Origin: Streptomyces spiramenti
Lineage (GTDB): Bacteria; Actinomycetota; Actinomycetes; Streptomycetales; Streptomycetaceae
Reading direction: 5' to 3'
DNA length: 42,587 bases
NCBI RefSeq assembly: GCF_012034385.1
Contig: NZ_JAAVJB010000018.1
Location: 1 to 42,587 of the forward strand
Numbering within the stretch: the first letter of the stretch is position 1; each line of letters begins with the position of its first letter. Position numbers and translations under genes: made by a program. The notes under the pieces were generated by a model. That model ran no database searches. It was not told the origin of the DNA and saw only the letters and a list, made by a program, of their open reading frames with translations. Below are positions 35,819 through 42,587 of this stretch, one piece after another.

Positions 35819-36949
35819 TCAGCCGGGGAGCGGCAGCGCGAGCAACAGGGCCGTCAGCCACGTCAGCGGCGCGAAGACCGCGAAGAGGGCGCCCGCCCGC
35901 ACCAGGCGAGTGCGGCGCAGCAGCCGGGGAGATGCGCCCAGTTCCCGCAGCGTCCGGGTGACCGGGGTGCGGGCCGTGCGCAGCGTGGCCGCCGTGGTGA
36001 GCGCCGCGCCACCCACCGCGACGAGGACCACTGCCGCTCCCAGGGCGCCCAGGGCACCGAACGGGGCGGTGCCCGCGCCCCCGGTGCCGAGCCCCACGAC
36101 GACGGACAGAGCCGCCAGGGTCACCGCGACGGTGCCCAGCTGCATGCCCAGCCGGGCCGCGTCCTTCTGCAGGCTGCGCCCCGCCAGGAGGCGCAACGCG
36201 CCGGGGCTGCCCAGGGTCAGGAGCCGGGAGGCCGCCTGCGCGAGCCCCGGGGATGCGAGCATCACGCCGGCCAGGCTCAGCCCCCAGCCCGCAGGGACCC
36301 CCGAGGGGACGCCGGCGAGCACCCCGGGCAGGTTCGCCTCCGCGTCTCCCGAGACGGCCGCCGCGTAGCCGCTGACCGCGGCGCCGGCCGCGATGAGGGC
36401 GGCGCCCCACGGAAGAGCGGCGGTCGCGCTGGGGCTCTCACGCCCGGGCACCGCCAGGGCGGCGGCGAGTGCGACGGTGACCGGGACCAGCGCCAGCAGG
36501 GTGAGCGCCCCGCCCAGAGGTACGCGTCCCGCCTCGACGGGGAGCCCCAGGGCTGTGCCGTCGAACAGGGCCGGTGAGCCGAGGCTGCCGGCGAGCTGGA
36601 GGAAGAGGAGCAGCGCCAGCACTGTTCCGACAGCGGCTGCCAGGGTCGTCGAGAGCGCCGCGTGCGCGCGCTGCCGCGCCGCCCCGAGGCTCACCGCGTC
36701 CAGCGCGGAGCGCGGTTCGCTGACGGGATCGGCGCGTGCCACCGAGGCGGCCAGCTGTGCTGTCGCGGCGATGGGAAGTGCGCACCACGCCAGGAGCGCG
36801 AGCCCCTGGGTGGCGTTCTCCGGCGCGGCTGCGGCGTGAGCGAGCGCGGCGAGCAGCAGGAAGCCGGCACCGCCGGCCGCGCAGGCGAGGGCCAGCCGTC
36901 GCAATTGTGCGTGGGGCCGCGCCCCGCGCACTAGGCGGAGAGAGAGCAT
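35819..36949 (-). CDS. FtsX-like ABC transporter permease
   Basis: A 376-residue integral membrane protein with about eight hydrophobic segments. Its final part (VTRTLRELGASPRLLRRTRLVRAGALFAVFAPLTWLTALLLA) resembles the FtsX-type permease end. I chose ATG 36949, which overlaps the ATPase gene by 19 nt; an open frame further up is antisense-like. It is smaller than typical two-domain FtsX-like permeases of streptomycetes (often 600-800 residues) and has no large extracellular domain. Function unknown; export or lipoprotein/antibiotic resistance is usual for this pairing. Confidence 0.7.
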   Translation of the reverse strand: MLSLRLVRGARPHAQLRRLALACAAGGAGFLLLAALAHAAAAPENATQGLALLAWCALPIAATAQLAASVARADPVSEPRSALDAVSLGAARQRAHAALSTTLAAAVGTVLALLLFLQLAGSLGSPALFDGTALGLPVEAGRVPLGGALTLLALVPVTVALAAALAVPGRESPSATAALPWGAALIAAGAAVSGYAAAVSGDAEANLPGVLAGVPSGVPAGWGLSLAGVMLASPGLAQAASRLLTLGSPGALRLLAGRSLQKDAARLGMQLGTVAVTLAALSVVVGLGTGGAGTAPFGALGALGAAVVLVAVGGAALTTAATLRTARTPVTRTLRELGASPRLLRRTRLVRAGALFAVFAPLTWLTALLLALPLPG

Positions 36950-37656
36950 GCGGAGCCCGTCGCGGAGTTCTTGTCGTCCAGGTCGGTGACACGTCCGTCG
37001 AGCAGTCGTACCGCCCGGTCCGCCAGCGGCGCGACCTCTTCCTCGCGACCGCTGATCACCGTCGTGATCGCGTGGGACCGTGCCGCGGCCACCAGCGTGC
37101 GGAGCGCCTGTACCCGGTCCCCCTGGTGCAGTGGCGCGGCGGGCTCGTCGGCGAAGAGCACCGCGGGTTCGTGCACCAGGGCCCGTGCGATCGCCACCCG
37201 CTGCTGGCGGTGGCGGGGCAGTTGTGACGGGCGTTTGCGTGCGCAGTCCCCGGCGTCCAGCCGCTCCAACCACTCGGTGGCGGCGCGGCGGGCCTTGCGG
37301 TAGCCGGTGCCGTTGAGCAGCAGCGGAAGCGCGACGTTCTCCCAACCCGTCAGCTCGGGCAGGAGTTCGGGGGTGTCGGAGACCCTGCCGAACCGTTCAC
37401 GGCGGAGCCGGTCACGTACACCGGCCGGGAGTTCGTGGACGGGGATGTCGTCGAACCACACCTCTCCGCGGTGCGGGAGCAGGCCCGCGAGGCACCCGAG
37501 AAGGGTGGTCTTGCCGCTGCCGCGAGGGCCGGTCAGGGCGATGATCTCGCCCCTGGCGACCGACAGTTCCACGTCCTGGAGGGCGGTGGTGCCCTCGCGG
37601 ACGCAGTGGAGTTCGCGTGTCCACAGCATGTCGTTGTCGGATGAGGCGGCGCTCAC
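36931..37656 (-). CDS. ABC transporter ATP-binding protein with altered catalytic motifs
   Basis: A 241-residue ABC ATPase that should pair with the overlapping permease. Walker A is intact (GPRGSGKT, 43-50), as is Walker B with its glutamate (VLFADEP, 166-172). However, the Q-loop glutamine is replaced (VSDTPELLPELT), the LSGGQ signature reads LPRHR (146-150), and the H-loop reads ISGREEE instead of a VTHD-like sequence (about 201-207). ATP binding is likely retained but hydrolysis or dimerisation may be altered. GTG 37656 has GGAGGT upstream. It is divergent from the aldehyde dehydrogenase gene. Confidence 0.82.
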   Translation of the reverse strand: MSAASSDNDMLWTRELHCVREGTTALQDVELSVARGEIIALTGPRGSGKTTLLGCLAGLLPHRGEVWFDDIPVHELPAGVRDRLRRERFGRVSDTPELLPELTGWENVALPLLLNGTGYRKARRAATEWLERLDAGDCARKRPSQLPRHRQQRVAIARALVHEPAVLFADEPAAPLHQGDRVQALRTLVAAARSHAITTVISGREEEVAPLADRAVRLLDGRVTDLDDKNSATGSACSLSA

Positions 37657-37983
37657 CGGGGCACCTCCGCTGGTCGGCAGGTCAGCGACAGTACCAACGC
37701 GACATGTGGGATCAGGGTCACGTAAACGGTCGTGCCGCGATAAACGCGGCAGAAGCAGCCGTATGGGGGTGTTCGGTGCGGTGATGTCGCGCATTCGTGG
37801 CCTCCGCGACGAAAAGAACCAGCCAGACCACCTTTCACAGGCGGCTTCGCTGTGTCACCGACCGTGAGCCGCAGAATTTCTTGCGCGGGGGTGCGAAGGC
37901 AGCGGTTGTTCCGGTGTCCAACCGGGGGTCGCGTGCATAGGCTGGGGGCTCCAGACCCGTGCAAGGCGAGCAGGAGGGGTGCC
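37657..37983. other. Divergent region, ABC pair / aldehyde dehydrogenase
   Basis: 327 bp without a gene. A 6-bp hairpin (GCCGCG-ATAAA-CGCGGC, 37734-37750) lies in the leader side of the ABC pair, and CACAG...CTGTG at 37836-37854 is a further short repeat. TAGGCT (37938-37943) is a candidate -10 for the dehydrogenase, with an inverted repeat just upstream (listed separately). Confidence 0.4.
37903..37943 (+). promoter_or_regulatory. Candidate operator and promoter of the aldehyde dehydrogenase
   Basis: Inverted repeat CGGTTG (37903-37908) and CAACCG (37919-37924) with a 10-bp spacer overlaps the place of a -35 box for TAGGCT (37938-37943). This is a natural layout for a dimeric repressor of a polyamine-type catabolic gene. 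Which regulator binds is unknown. Confidence 0.4.
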
Positions 37984-39417
37984 GTGACCAGCGAACTGCG
38001 TCGGCTCCGCAACTACATCGACGGAGAGTTCCGGGACGCCCGGGACGGCCGGACCACCGAGGTGGTCGACCCGGTGACGGGCAGGGCCTACGCCACCGCG
38101 CCGCTCTCCGGTGCCGGCGACGTGGACGCGGCGATGGCCGCGGCGGCGGCCGCCTTCCCGGGGTGGCGCGACGCCACCCCGGCGACGAGGCAGCTGGCGC
38201 TGCTCCGCATCGCCGACGCGTTCGAGGAGCGCGCCGACGAACTCCTCGCGGTGGAGTGCGAGAACACCGGGAAACCCCTGGAGCTGACGCGGCAGGAGGA
38301 GCTGCCGATGATGCTGGAGCAGATCCGGTTCTTCGCAGGTGCCGCACGCATGCTGGAGGGGAAGTCCGCCGGCGAGTACATGACGGGGCTCACCTCCTTC
38401 GTGAGGCGGGAGCCCGTCGGGGTCTGCGCGCAGGTCGCGCCCTGGAACTACCCGGTGATGATGGCGGTGTGGAAGTTCGCCCCGGCCCTCGCGGCGGGCA
38501 ACACCGTGGTGCTGAAGCCCTCGGACACGACTCCCGCCTCGGCGGTCTTCGCCGCGGAGCTCATCGGCTCGGTGCTGCCCAAGGGCGTCTTCAACGTCGT
38601 CTGCGGCGACCGTGACACCGGTCGGCTGATGGTGGAGCACGACGTCCCGGCCATGGCCTCGATCACCGGCTCCGTGCGGGCGGGCATGGAGGTCGCCGCC
38701 AGCGCGGCCAAGGACCTCAAGCGGGTCCACCTCGAGCTCGGCGGCAAGGCCCCGTGCCTGGTGTTCGGCGACGCGGATCTCGACGCCGCGGTCGAGGGCA
38801 TCCGTGACGCGGGCTTCTTCAACGCCGGACAGGACTGCACGGCCGCGACCCGCGTCCTCGTCCAGGACTCCGTCCACGACGCGTTCGTGGAAGCACTGGT
38901 CAAGGCCGCGGGGGAGGTCCGGACGGGGGACGTCACCGACCCCGACTGCTTCTACGGGCCGCTCAACAACGCCGGCCATCTCGAGAAGGTCGCCGGGTTC
39001 GTGGACCGGCTCCCGGCCCACGCCAAGGTCGAGACCGGCGGGCACCGCGTCGGGACCGAGGGCTACTTCTACGCCCCGACGGTGGTGACGGGGTTGCGGC
39101 AGAACGACGAGATCGTGCAGAACGAGGTGTTCGGGCCGGTCATCACGGTGCAGCGCTTCTCGGACGACGCGCAGGCCCTGGAGTGGGCGAACGGTGTCGA
39201 CTACGCGCTCGCCTCCTCCGTGTGGACGGCCGACCACAAGCGCGCCATGCGGATGTCGAAGGAGCTGGAGTTCGGCTGCGTGTGGATCAACACGCACATC
39301 CCGCTCGTGGGCGAGATGCCCCACGGCGGCTTCAAGAAGTCCGGCTACGGCAAGGACCTGTCCGCCTACGGCATGGAGGACTACACGCGGGTGAAACACG
39401 TGATGACGGCCCTCTGA
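37984..39417 (+). CDS. Gamma-aminobutyraldehyde dehydrogenase-type NAD(P)-dependent aldehyde dehydrogenase
   Basis: A 477-residue aldehyde dehydrogenase superfamily enzyme. Catalytic Cys285 (AGQDCTAATR) and Glu251 (HLELGGKAP) are present, as is the cofactor lysine 178 (VVLKPSDTTPAS). It closely resembles the streptomycete gamma-aminobutyraldehyde dehydrogenase, which oxidises 4-aminobutanal from putrescine to GABA; I also recall such an enzyme beside polyamine transporter genes. The assignment to this substrate rests on similarity alone; no polyamine genes are in the window. GTG 37984 follows a clear GGAGGGG ribosome-binding site. Confidence 0.85.
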   Translation: MTSELRRLRNYIDGEFRDARDGRTTEVVDPVTGRAYATAPLSGAGDVDAAMAAAAAAFPGWRDATPATRQLALLRIADAFEERADELLAVECENTGKPLELTRQEELPMMLEQIRFFAGAARMLEGKSAGEYMTGLTSFVRREPVGVCAQVAPWNYPVMMAVWKFAPALAAGNTVVLKPSDTTPASAVFAAELIGSVLPKGVFNVVCGDRDTGRLMVEHDVPAMASITGSVRAGMEVAASAAKDLKRVHLELGGKAPCLVFGDADLDAAVEGIRDAGFFNAGQDCTAATRVLVQDSVHDAFVEALVKAAGEVRTGDVTDPDCFYGPLNNAGHLEKVAGFVDRLPAHAKVETGGHRVGTEGYFYAPTVVTGLRQNDEIVQNEVFGPVITVQRFSDDAQALEWANGVDYALASSVWTADHKRAMRMSKELEFGCVWINTHIPLVGEMPHGGFKKSGYGKDLSAYGMEDYTRVKHVMTAL

Positions 39418-39741
39418 GCCAGGGATGAGAGGTCCCACCGGTCGGTTCTCCCGAGTCGTGGCCCGGCGGGTGGATCCGGGGGCGGGGCCCGGGCCGGGTA
39501 GCCGGTACGCCGAAGCGTGACCGACACCTCGGGGGCCGGTGTGTGCGGGCCGCGGCCGACGGGACGGCCGCCCCGCCCCGTCACGCAGCGCGACACGACC
39601 GCCGAGGTGCCTGTGGGGCGGATGTTGGCCGGATGGGCGTGTGTGGCGCGAACGCGTACTTGCTACGTTCGGTCGCTGTCCCGACGCGCTGGGCCACCCA
39701 ACCGGCGCGGAGGGCCCACCCCCACATCCGAAGGGACCCCC
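39418..39741. other. Gap upstream of the small secreted peptide gene
   Basis: 324 bp with no believable second gene; a frame from 39517 reads through into the peptide but lacks family features. Near the end the sequence becomes less GC-rich. A -10-like TACGTT at 39664-39669 is preceded by a weak GTGTGG 17 bp upstream. A leader of about 70 nt then leads to GAAGGG before the start codon. Confidence 0.4.
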
Positions 39742-39894
39742 ATGCGCAACCTCATCCGGAACCGCACCGCCACCCGTCTCGCCGTCGTTCTCGCCGCCCT
39801 GGGCATGTTCGCCGGTGGCGCCGCCACCGCCGCTGCCGCCGACCAGCCGCAGGTGAACAACTGCGACCCGGTCCCCGGCGGGTGGCTCTGCTGA
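39742..39894 (+). CDS. Precursor of a small secreted two-cysteine peptide, novel
   Basis: A 50-residue open frame with a clear Sec signal peptide: basic n-region (residues 1-12, four Arg), hydrophobic core (13-27), and Ala-rich cleavage region. The predicted mature peptide is about 17 residues, DQPQVNNCDPVPGGWLC, with Cys41 and the C-terminal Cys50 able to form one disulfide loop of ten residues. Third codon positions are almost entirely G/C, strong evidence of coding. GAAGGG precedes the ATG. A 12-bp bidirectional terminator follows 16 nt later. No family was recognised. An alternative frame from 39517 would bury the signal peptide and is unlikely. Confidence 0.78.
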   Translation: MRNLIRNRTATRLAVVLAALGMFAGGAATAAAADQPQVNNCDPVPGGWLC

Positions 39895-39910
39895 TCCACG
39901 CCACGTGACG

Positions 39911-39948
39911 CGCGGTGTCACGACCCCGCACGGGGCCGTGGCACCGCG
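39911..39948. terminator. Bidirectional terminator hairpin after the peptide gene
   Basis: A 12-bp stem (39911-39922 with 39937-39948, one T-G pair) with a further 4-bp inner stem. It lies between the peptide gene (+) and the convergent phosphodiesterase gene (-). Confidence 0.8.
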
Positions 39949-40003
39949 CCCCGTGCGGACCGCCACCCGGCACGCCCCGAGCGCCCCACGGCTCGGCTGA
40001 CGC

Positions 40004-40744
40004 TCAGCCCTGGAGCAGGTCGCCGGGCCTGCCGCCGAGCTGGTCGATCTCCTGGCGCAGCACCGCGACGCGATTGCTGGTGACGGCGTCGACCCCCAGC
40101 CCGATGAGCCGCCGCATGGTGCGCCGGGTGTCCGCGGTCCACGCACCGACGAGGTAACCCCGCTCGTGTGCGCGCTCCACCAGCTTCCGGTCGACCAGCC
40201 CGAACCGGAGGTTGAGCCACGACGGCGCGATGTCGGCCAGCAGGCTCCGGCGGATCGGGGTCGGCAGCTTCCAGGTCAGCGCGATGTCCGCGCCCGGGTC
40301 GTGCTCCCGTACGGTCCGCAGCGCCGCCGGGTCGCCGCAGTACCTCACCCGCCCCATGGAGCCGTCCTCCCGCACCGCCGCCACGGCTTCGCGCGCAGTG
40401 GCGATGTCGGGGTCGGGCAGGTCGATCAGGGTCAGCTTGGGAAAGGTGGCCGCCAAAGCCTGCCGCAGCGTCGGAATCGACCCTTCGCAGAGCTCGGTCA
40501 CCTCCGCGAGGGTGAGTTCCCGGAGCGCCCGGTCGTGGCCCCAGATCCGCTTGAGTCCTGCGTCGTGCAGCACCACCGGGACATCGTCCCGGGTGAGCCT
40601 GACGTCGAGTTCCACCGCGTCGGCGCCAGCGTCCGCTGCTGAGCGGAACGAGGCCAGCGTGTTCTCCGGGTGGTGGAAGGGGTCGCCCCGGTGGGCGATC
40701 GCCAGCACGGGGCGGGCCTCTGCCTGCGCCCCGTGGGCCGTCAC
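40004..40744 (-). CDS. Glycerophosphodiester phosphodiesterase family protein
   Basis: A 246-residue GDPD-domain protein, hydrolysing glycerophosphodiesters to glycerol-3-phosphate and an alcohol. The family motifs are AHRGDPFHHPENT (about 17-29), with the HR pair and PENT, and VELDVRLTRDDVPVVLHD (about 44-61). I chose GTG 40744, which overlaps the upstream stop by 4 nt (GTGA) and has AGGAA ahead; an in-frame ATG at 40768 is possible. No signal peptide is seen, so it is probably cytoplasmic. It is co-transcribed with the deaminase gene. Confidence 0.9.
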   Translation of the reverse strand: MTAHGAQAEARPVLAIAHRGDPFHHPENTLASFRSAADAGADAVELDVRLTRDDVPVVLHDAGLKRIWGHDRALRELTLAEVTELCEGSIPTLRQALAATFPKLTLIDLPDPDIATAREAVAAVREDGSMGRVRYCGDPAALRTVREHDPGADIALTWKLPTPIRRSLLADIAPSWLNLRFGLVDRKLVERAHERGYLVGAWTADTRRTMRRLIGLGVDAVTSNRVAVLRQEIDQLGGRPGDLLQG

Positions 40745-41808
40745 GTCGGTTCCTGGGTGCGTCGCCATGACGTCAGGTAAGCGTCGATCTCCTGCGAGAG
40801 GTGTGATTTCGCGGGCGTGTCGAGGAAGGAAGCCCGAACCGCGTTCCTGGCCAGGCCGGCCACTCCCGCTTCGTCCAGGTTCAGCAGCTCGGCTGCGACG
40901 AGGTACTCGGTGGTGAGGTCGGTGCCGAACATGGGCGGGTCGTCGCTGTTGACGGTCACCGGGACCCCGGCGGCCACCAATCGGGGCAGCGGGTGGTCGG
41001 CGAGGGACGGGGTCGAGCGGGTCGCCACGTTGGAGGTCGGGCAGACCTCCAACGTGATGCCCCGCTCGGCGAGGTGCTGCAGCAGCCGTGGGTCGTCGAC
41101 CGAGCGGATGCCGTGGCCGATGCGCTCGGCGCGCAGCTCGACGAGGGCGTCCCAGACGGACTGGGCGTCGCTCGACTCGCCGGCGTGCGGCACGCTGTGC
41201 AGCCCTTCGGCGATCGCGCGGTCGAAGTACGGCTTGAACTGACCGCGGGGGACACCGATCTCCGGCCCCCCGAGACCGAAGGAGACCAGGCCCTCGGGGC
41301 GAAGCTCACAGGCCATGTGCGCGGTCGCCTCCCCGGCGGGCAGGCCGAGTTCGCCGGGGATGTCGAAGCACCACGCGAGCTGCACGTCGAGGTCGCGTGC
41401 GGCGGTCGCCCTGGCGTCCTCCAGGGCTTCCATGACCGCCTCCTCGGGGATGCCGCGCTTGGTCATCCCGTACGGGGTCACCGTGAGCTCGGCGTACCGG
41501 ATGCGCTGGGCGGCCATGTCCCGCGCGACCTCGTAGGTGAGCATGCGGACGTCCTCGGCATCGCGGATGAGGTCCACGACCGATACGTAGACCTGGATGA
41601 AGTGCGCGAAGTCGCGGAAGGTGAAGTACTCGGCCAGCGCGGCCGGGTCCTTGGGGACGGGGGAGTCCGGGTGCCTGGCGGCCAGTTCCGCCACGATGCG
41701 CGGTGAGGCCGAGCCCACGTGGTGCACGTGGAGCTCGGCCTTGGGGAGGCCCGCGACGAACGCACGGAGCGTGGGACGTTCCGGTGGACTTGCCGGGACC
41801 TGGTCCAT
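40741..41808 (-). CDS. Adenosine deaminase family protein, probably aminodeoxyfutalosine deaminase
   Basis: A 355-residue metal-dependent deaminase. Metal ligands are His27 and His29 (AELHVHHVGSAS), His208 (SVPHAGE) and Asp289 (VNSDDPP), with Glu211 and His232 for catalysis. The HVHHVGSA form matches the streptomycete protein I recall as characterised (SCO5662) for deaminating 6-aminodeoxyfutalosine in the futalosine menaquinone pathway. I propose this over plain adenosine deaminase, although both fit the motifs. ATG 41808 has AAGGAG upstream. A Crp-type site lies about 140 bp upstream. Confidence 0.85.
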   Translation of the reverse strand: MDQVPASPPERPTLRAFVAGLPKAELHVHHVGSASPRIVAELAARHPDSPVPKDPAALAEYFTFRDFAHFIQVYVSVVDLIRDAEDVRMLTYEVARDMAAQRIRYAELTVTPYGMTKRGIPEEAVMEALEDARATAARDLDVQLAWCFDIPGELGLPAGEATAHMACELRPEGLVSFGLGGPEIGVPRGQFKPYFDRAIAEGLHSVPHAGESSDAQSVWDALVELRAERIGHGIRSVDDPRLLQHLAERGITLEVCPTSNVATRSTPSLADHPLPRLVAAGVPVTVNSDDPPMFGTDLTTEYLVAAELLNLDEAGVAGLARNAVRASFLDTPAKSHLSQEIDAYLTSWRRTQEPT

Positions 41809-41948
41809 GGGTGACTCCTTCGGTGGCGGTGGGGCCCCGGGGCTCTGTCGCCCAGAGGAGGGCCACCGCTCGGGCGGCGCAGTCATGGTAGGTCGCCGCG
41901 CCGCTCCCGCTCCCGTCGGCCTCAGGGCGGCACTCCTCGGTACGCACA

Positions 41949-41964
41949 TGTGATGCAGGTCACG
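41949..41964. promoter_or_regulatory. Crp-type binding site
   Basis: TGTGATGCAGGTCACG contains GTG-N6-GTCAC (41950-41963), exactly the Streptomyces Crp consensus GTG-N6-GNCAC. It lies in the divergent region between the deaminase gene (-) and the primase-like gene (+), about 140 bp from the former and 107 bp from the latter. The 262-bp gap is locally AT-richer (41940-42000), as expected for promoters. Confidence 0.5.
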
Positions 41965-42070
41965 CTCATTTCTTCGTCGCGTGCCCTGAAAGCGCGTAAG
42001 GAACGGTCGGTCCCGCTCTCTGACTTCCGACGGCACGCGGCCCACGGGGCCCGACGGGAGGAGAGCGGCG

Positions 42071-42587
42071 ATGAGCAGGTCGGTCGGTGCGGGGGGAGCG
42101 GTTCGGTGGTTGGCGGCGGCAGCGGCTGATCCGGAGCGGTGCCGCAGGCAGTGGGCGAGGCGCGGGGGAGGGGCGGCGGAGCTCTCTGCGGGAACGCTGT
42201 GGGACGTCCTGATCCTCCCTTCGCGCCTCGGGGTCGATGCGCTGGCGGTGTTGCACCGGACAGGTGGTGGGCGGGGCCCCGTCCTGCTCGACCGGGTCGC
42301 CGGGACGGTCAGCTATCTTGTCCCGCCCGGGGCCGCGGGGGGCTGGGTCGGGACAGGCGTGCGCACCCTGGGTGCGGGTGCACGGTTGATCGCGCCCTGT
42401 CCGGACGCCGCGGGAGGTGACCTGCGCTGGCTCGTGGCGCCGGACGGGACCGGGGAGCTGACCGACCTCGGACTGTTGGAGTCGGCGATGCACGAAGCCG
42501 TCGCCCTCGGCGTGCGCCGCACGGGGCCGGAACGGCGAGCCGTCCGGGTGGTTCCACCGGGGCCGGCTCGCCGCGCTGCTTCCGCCC
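42071..42587 (+). CDS. Primase/polymerase N-terminal-like protein (partial, runs off window)
   Basis: An open frame of 172 codons runs off the window end without a stop. It starts at ATG 42071 with GGGAGGAG upstream. The visible sequence includes VRWLAAAADPERCRRQW, SAGTLWDVLILPSRLGVDAL, GPVLLDRVAGTVSYLVPPG and RWLVAPDGTGELTDLGLLE. This pattern is familiar from streptomycete proteins annotated as bifunctional DNA primase/polymerase N-terminal domain. No catalytic residue can be confirmed in the visible part. It probably does not act in replication. The end is beyond the window. Confidence 0.7.
   Translation, partial: MSRSVGAGGAVRWLAAAAADPERCRRQWARRGGGAAELSAGTLWDVLILPSRLGVDALAVLHRTGGGRGPVLLDRVAGTVSYLVPPGAAGGWVGTGVRTLGAGARLIAPCPDAAGGDLRWLVAPDGTGELTDLGLLESAMHEAVALGVRRTGPERRAVRVVPPGPARRAASA

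Noticed and set aside
37855..40146. A 763-codon minus-strand frame over the aldehyde dehydrogenase
   Set aside because: Antisense to a full-length enzyme with all catalytic residues.

Overview
The window is about 42.6 kb of very GC-rich actinobacterial chromosome. Gene content and order point to Streptomyces or a close relative: amtB-glnK-glnD, ffh, rpsP-KH-rimM-trmD-rplS, four tandem type I signal peptidases (sipW/X/Y/Z style), the sporulation sigma factor whiG, and rpsB-tsf-pyrH-frr-cdsA. No CRISPR array, rRNA, tRNA or insertion sequence was seen.

Layout. 1-4.7 kb: nitrogen sensing operon (ammonium channel, PII protein, PII nucleotidyltransferase) behind a GlnR-type operator. 4.9-6.5 kb: SRP GTPase. 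6.7-8.8 kb: divergent SAM methyltransferase and a SprT-like metallopeptidase. 9.3-12.1 kb: ribosomal and RNA-modification cluster. 12.1-15.7 kb: four signal peptidases I. 15.9-23 kb: DUF2469 protein, then M23 peptidase (+), TetR regulator, WhiG, DprA, YifB/ComM and YraN (all -). 23.5-28 kb: S2, EF-Ts, UMP kinase, ribosome recycling factor and CDP-DAG synthase. 28.4-29.5 kb: RlmN. 29.7-34 kb: a TPP riboswitch followed by a thiamine ABC transporter. 34-35.7 kb: secreted GHL10-family protein. 35.8-37.7 kb: ABC exporter pair. 38-39.4 kb: gamma-aminobutyraldehyde-type dehydrogenase. 39.7 kb: a 50-residue secreted peptide precursor. 40-41.8 kb: glycerophosphodiester phosphodiesterase and an adenosine deaminase family enzyme, probably for futalosine-pathway menaquinone synthesis. 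The window ends inside a primase/polymerase-like gene.

Most of the window is conserved housekeeping DNA. The points that stand out are: (i) the M23-TetR-whiG-dprA-yifB-yraN block appears flipped as a unit compared with the order I recall for S. coelicolor, with paired DnaA-box-like motifs of identical 18-bp pitch, in opposite orientation, at its two edges; (ii) a short two-cysteine secreted peptide gene with a very clean coding signature and a strong bidirectional terminator; (iii) an ABC ATPase with intact Walker motifs but altered Q-loop, signature motif and H-loop; (iv) a SprT-like zinc metallopeptidase that may be made from a leaderless, ECF-sigma-type promoter; (v) several candidate operators (GlnR, Crp-like, inverted repeats). 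Family assignments rest on motifs and remembered homologues; no database search was possible.
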